Below, piece after piece: positions 62,279 to 64,000 of a stretch of 64,000 nt of DNA. The stretch comes from Dipylidium caninum (taxonomy: Eukaryota > Platyhelminthes > Cestoda > Cyclophyllidea > Dipylidiidae). Location: contig QEYB01001046.1 of the NCBI GenBank assembly GCA_017562135.1, positions 1,674,001-1,738,000 of the forward strand, read 5' to 3'. How positions within the stretch are numbered: the stretch's first letter is position 1; each line of letters begins with the position of its first letter. A program made the translations under genes and the position numbers. Below the pieces are notes generated by a model. That model searched no databases, had not been told where the DNA came from, and worked only from the letters and a program-made list of their open reading frames with translations.

Positions 62279-64000
62279 TCAAAATGCACCACGAAATGTC
62301 GCGCTCACTTCGGGTAAATTAATCTACTCTACGTTAAAAGTATAAAGGTTATTAAAAAATATTAACTAATTATGAAAGCAAACAATTTTTCAGCTTTTTG
62401 CTGTGTAATTTTGCAACAAAAGTAGGCAGAAGCAAAAATTTTAAATTTATATCACTGCCATTAGGTTTGAGAGATTCTACTATTTGTGACACTGCTGTTA
62501 CTACTATTACAAGCAAACGCGTTAGAACCACAGAGCAATGCTCCACTTTGCATCCATCTGCCTAGCATGCCCTATCATCCTTGTGGAAGACAATATTGAA
62601 GCACTTGTGATTTAATTACCTATTAAGAACAAGGAAATTCGAGGCGTGTTATTTCAACATAATAATGTAACAAAAACACCCTAGGTTTTTTTTGACCCCA
62701 GACTCAATAGAATACACTAAAAAAATCGCTTGGACGCATAAATTTAAGATTTGTGCCGCTTGGCGTAATGCCTAATTATCTCACTTTCTTGACTGGTCCT
62801 GCTTATTTTGTAGATATTGAGCACGATTATATGCTTTACCCCCATCACTTACCTTTGCGTATAATGGTTAGCGTCTAAGGACTGTTTCTGAAACATCACT
62901 TTCTTATTCACAATTCACCGTGCATATGGTTCCACCAATTTTCGTGGAGGACGTGATTTCGGGAAAAGGGTAAAATGTTTCGTGAGTTGCGATGATGAGA
63001 TACACAACGCGGTTAAAACCCCAAATACGTTTTAATCACAGAGGTATAACATTAGTTTCGTTGCGCGCCTTCTGATGCAATTTTATTTTAATTTCATGCA
63101 TTGCGCGAAATATTTACAGTGCATATCTATATCCTCACGTTGCGTCTTCTACTCAGTTGTTTACTCATTTACCAAACATAGTTAGCTGTTTTTTTTATAA
63201 TCTTCATAAGTCAAAGAATATGAATAATTCTTTGGCTGATATCGTGCATTGTTGCAGATGATCAGCAGGAAGCGACGTATATTTGAGACTTGTTGCTTCT
63301 TAATAGAGCCAACTAGGAATATGTAGTAGCTCTTTTCGCAAAAAATCAACATGGATTATAGTAATTTTACAGTGTTTCTAACGTATTTCAATTTTTCCGT
63401 CCCAGTGTGTCAAGCTTTGACTAGGGGATATTTCAGATGTTCTTCTGATGGCCCCTCATTTGCTCAAAAACACTATTATCCCCTATTTATAAGGTCATTT
63501 TAATTGAGCTTTCAATCTTTTTTTTCCAGTTGAGAACCTCCTGACTGGTAAATATCATCATGATAATTCTCCAATCAGCTGTCTAAGGCCGCAACTTAAC
63601 CAACAGATAAGTTGTCGCTCGTGATCTGCTTTTTGATATGGTGAGCTTCACATCCCTCTATGTGCGAAATACATGATTTATTCCCTATATTCATGTTTTT
63701 GCTCTTGGATTTTATGTTACGAGTGCTCCACGAACCTTATCTATTAATGCTTGCTGCGCCGACTAATCATTCGCCATAAGCATTATAGCTTTCCGGACAC
63801 ATCTACCCATGGTACAACTGGGTCATACGGAGATTATATTTAATTCTAACCCTTGCATAAACTTTGAATTAAGGTTGCTTCTGTCTTCATACGATTATTT
63901 TAATCGTTGTCTACTCGGTATTGAATTTTCCGTAAGGTTCGTTATGGTTTATTTTATCGTCTTATTTATCACTTTATAAGGCGGATTCATCTCACACCGA
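62279..64000. other. Upstream region of ABC gene C
   Basis: AT-rich DNA with many poly-A/T runs and no open frame of note on either strand. It should contain the promoter and any further 5' exons of gene C, but I could not identify either with confidence. Confidence 0.45.

Noticed and set aside
1..64000. CRISPR arrays, tRNA or rRNA genes
   Set aside because: No spaced direct repeats, cloverleaf-like sequences or conserved rRNA segments were seen on either strand.

Overview
The window is eukaryotic nuclear DNA, most likely from a parasitic flatworm and probably a tapeworm. The genes are split into many short exons with GT-AG introns, and at least ten introns are only 31-42 nt long, a size class well known in flatworms. 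There are no operons, ribosome binding sites or tRNA/rRNA genes. The species cannot be named from the sequence. Base composition is moderate, with AT-rich intergenic DNA and GC-rich coding exons.

Layout: (1) 3461-4963, + strand, a two-exon universal stress protein gene. (2) 6599-11203, - strand, an 11-exon secreted/lysosomal beta-N-acetylhexosaminidase (GH20). (3) 12003-12925, + strand, a decayed mariner transposase. (4) 16864-19374, - strand, a mitochondrial tyrosyl-tRNA synthetase (YARS2-like) with an apparent 1-base deletion. Head to head with it, at 19539-23810 on the + strand, is the minor-spliceosome U11/U12 65K protein (RNPC3-like). (5) 25816-62278, - strand, three tandem full-length ABCB/P-glycoprotein genes, here called A (25816-33006, 19 exons, 1263 aa), B (37607-46870, 21 exons, 1249 aa) and C (48296-62278, 20 exons in the preferred model, about 1266 aa). 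I built the splice models by hand; every junction keeps phase except the one broken exon of the tRNA synthetase.

The ABC cluster is the main attraction. Each gene encodes TMD1-NBD1-charged linker-TMD2-NBD2, with intact Walker A, Walker B, signature and H-loop motifs in both NBDs. Exon sizes match between paralogues almost codon for codon, showing tandem duplication. A has continuous exons where B and C are interrupted by introns at three sites, so B and C look like sisters. B and C also share a 269-bp block with one mismatch over the 3' part of NBD2, flanked by clearly diverged sequence, which points to recent gene conversion. Such pumps move lipophilic compounds, including drugs, out of cells.

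The other genes are housekeeping and unrelated in function. The long intergenic stretches (1-3280, 4964-6598, 12926-16863, 23811-25815, 33007-37606, 46871-48295, 62279-64000) hold no gene I can defend, apart from a long GGA microsatellite and a weak candidate pair of exons near 47.5 kb.
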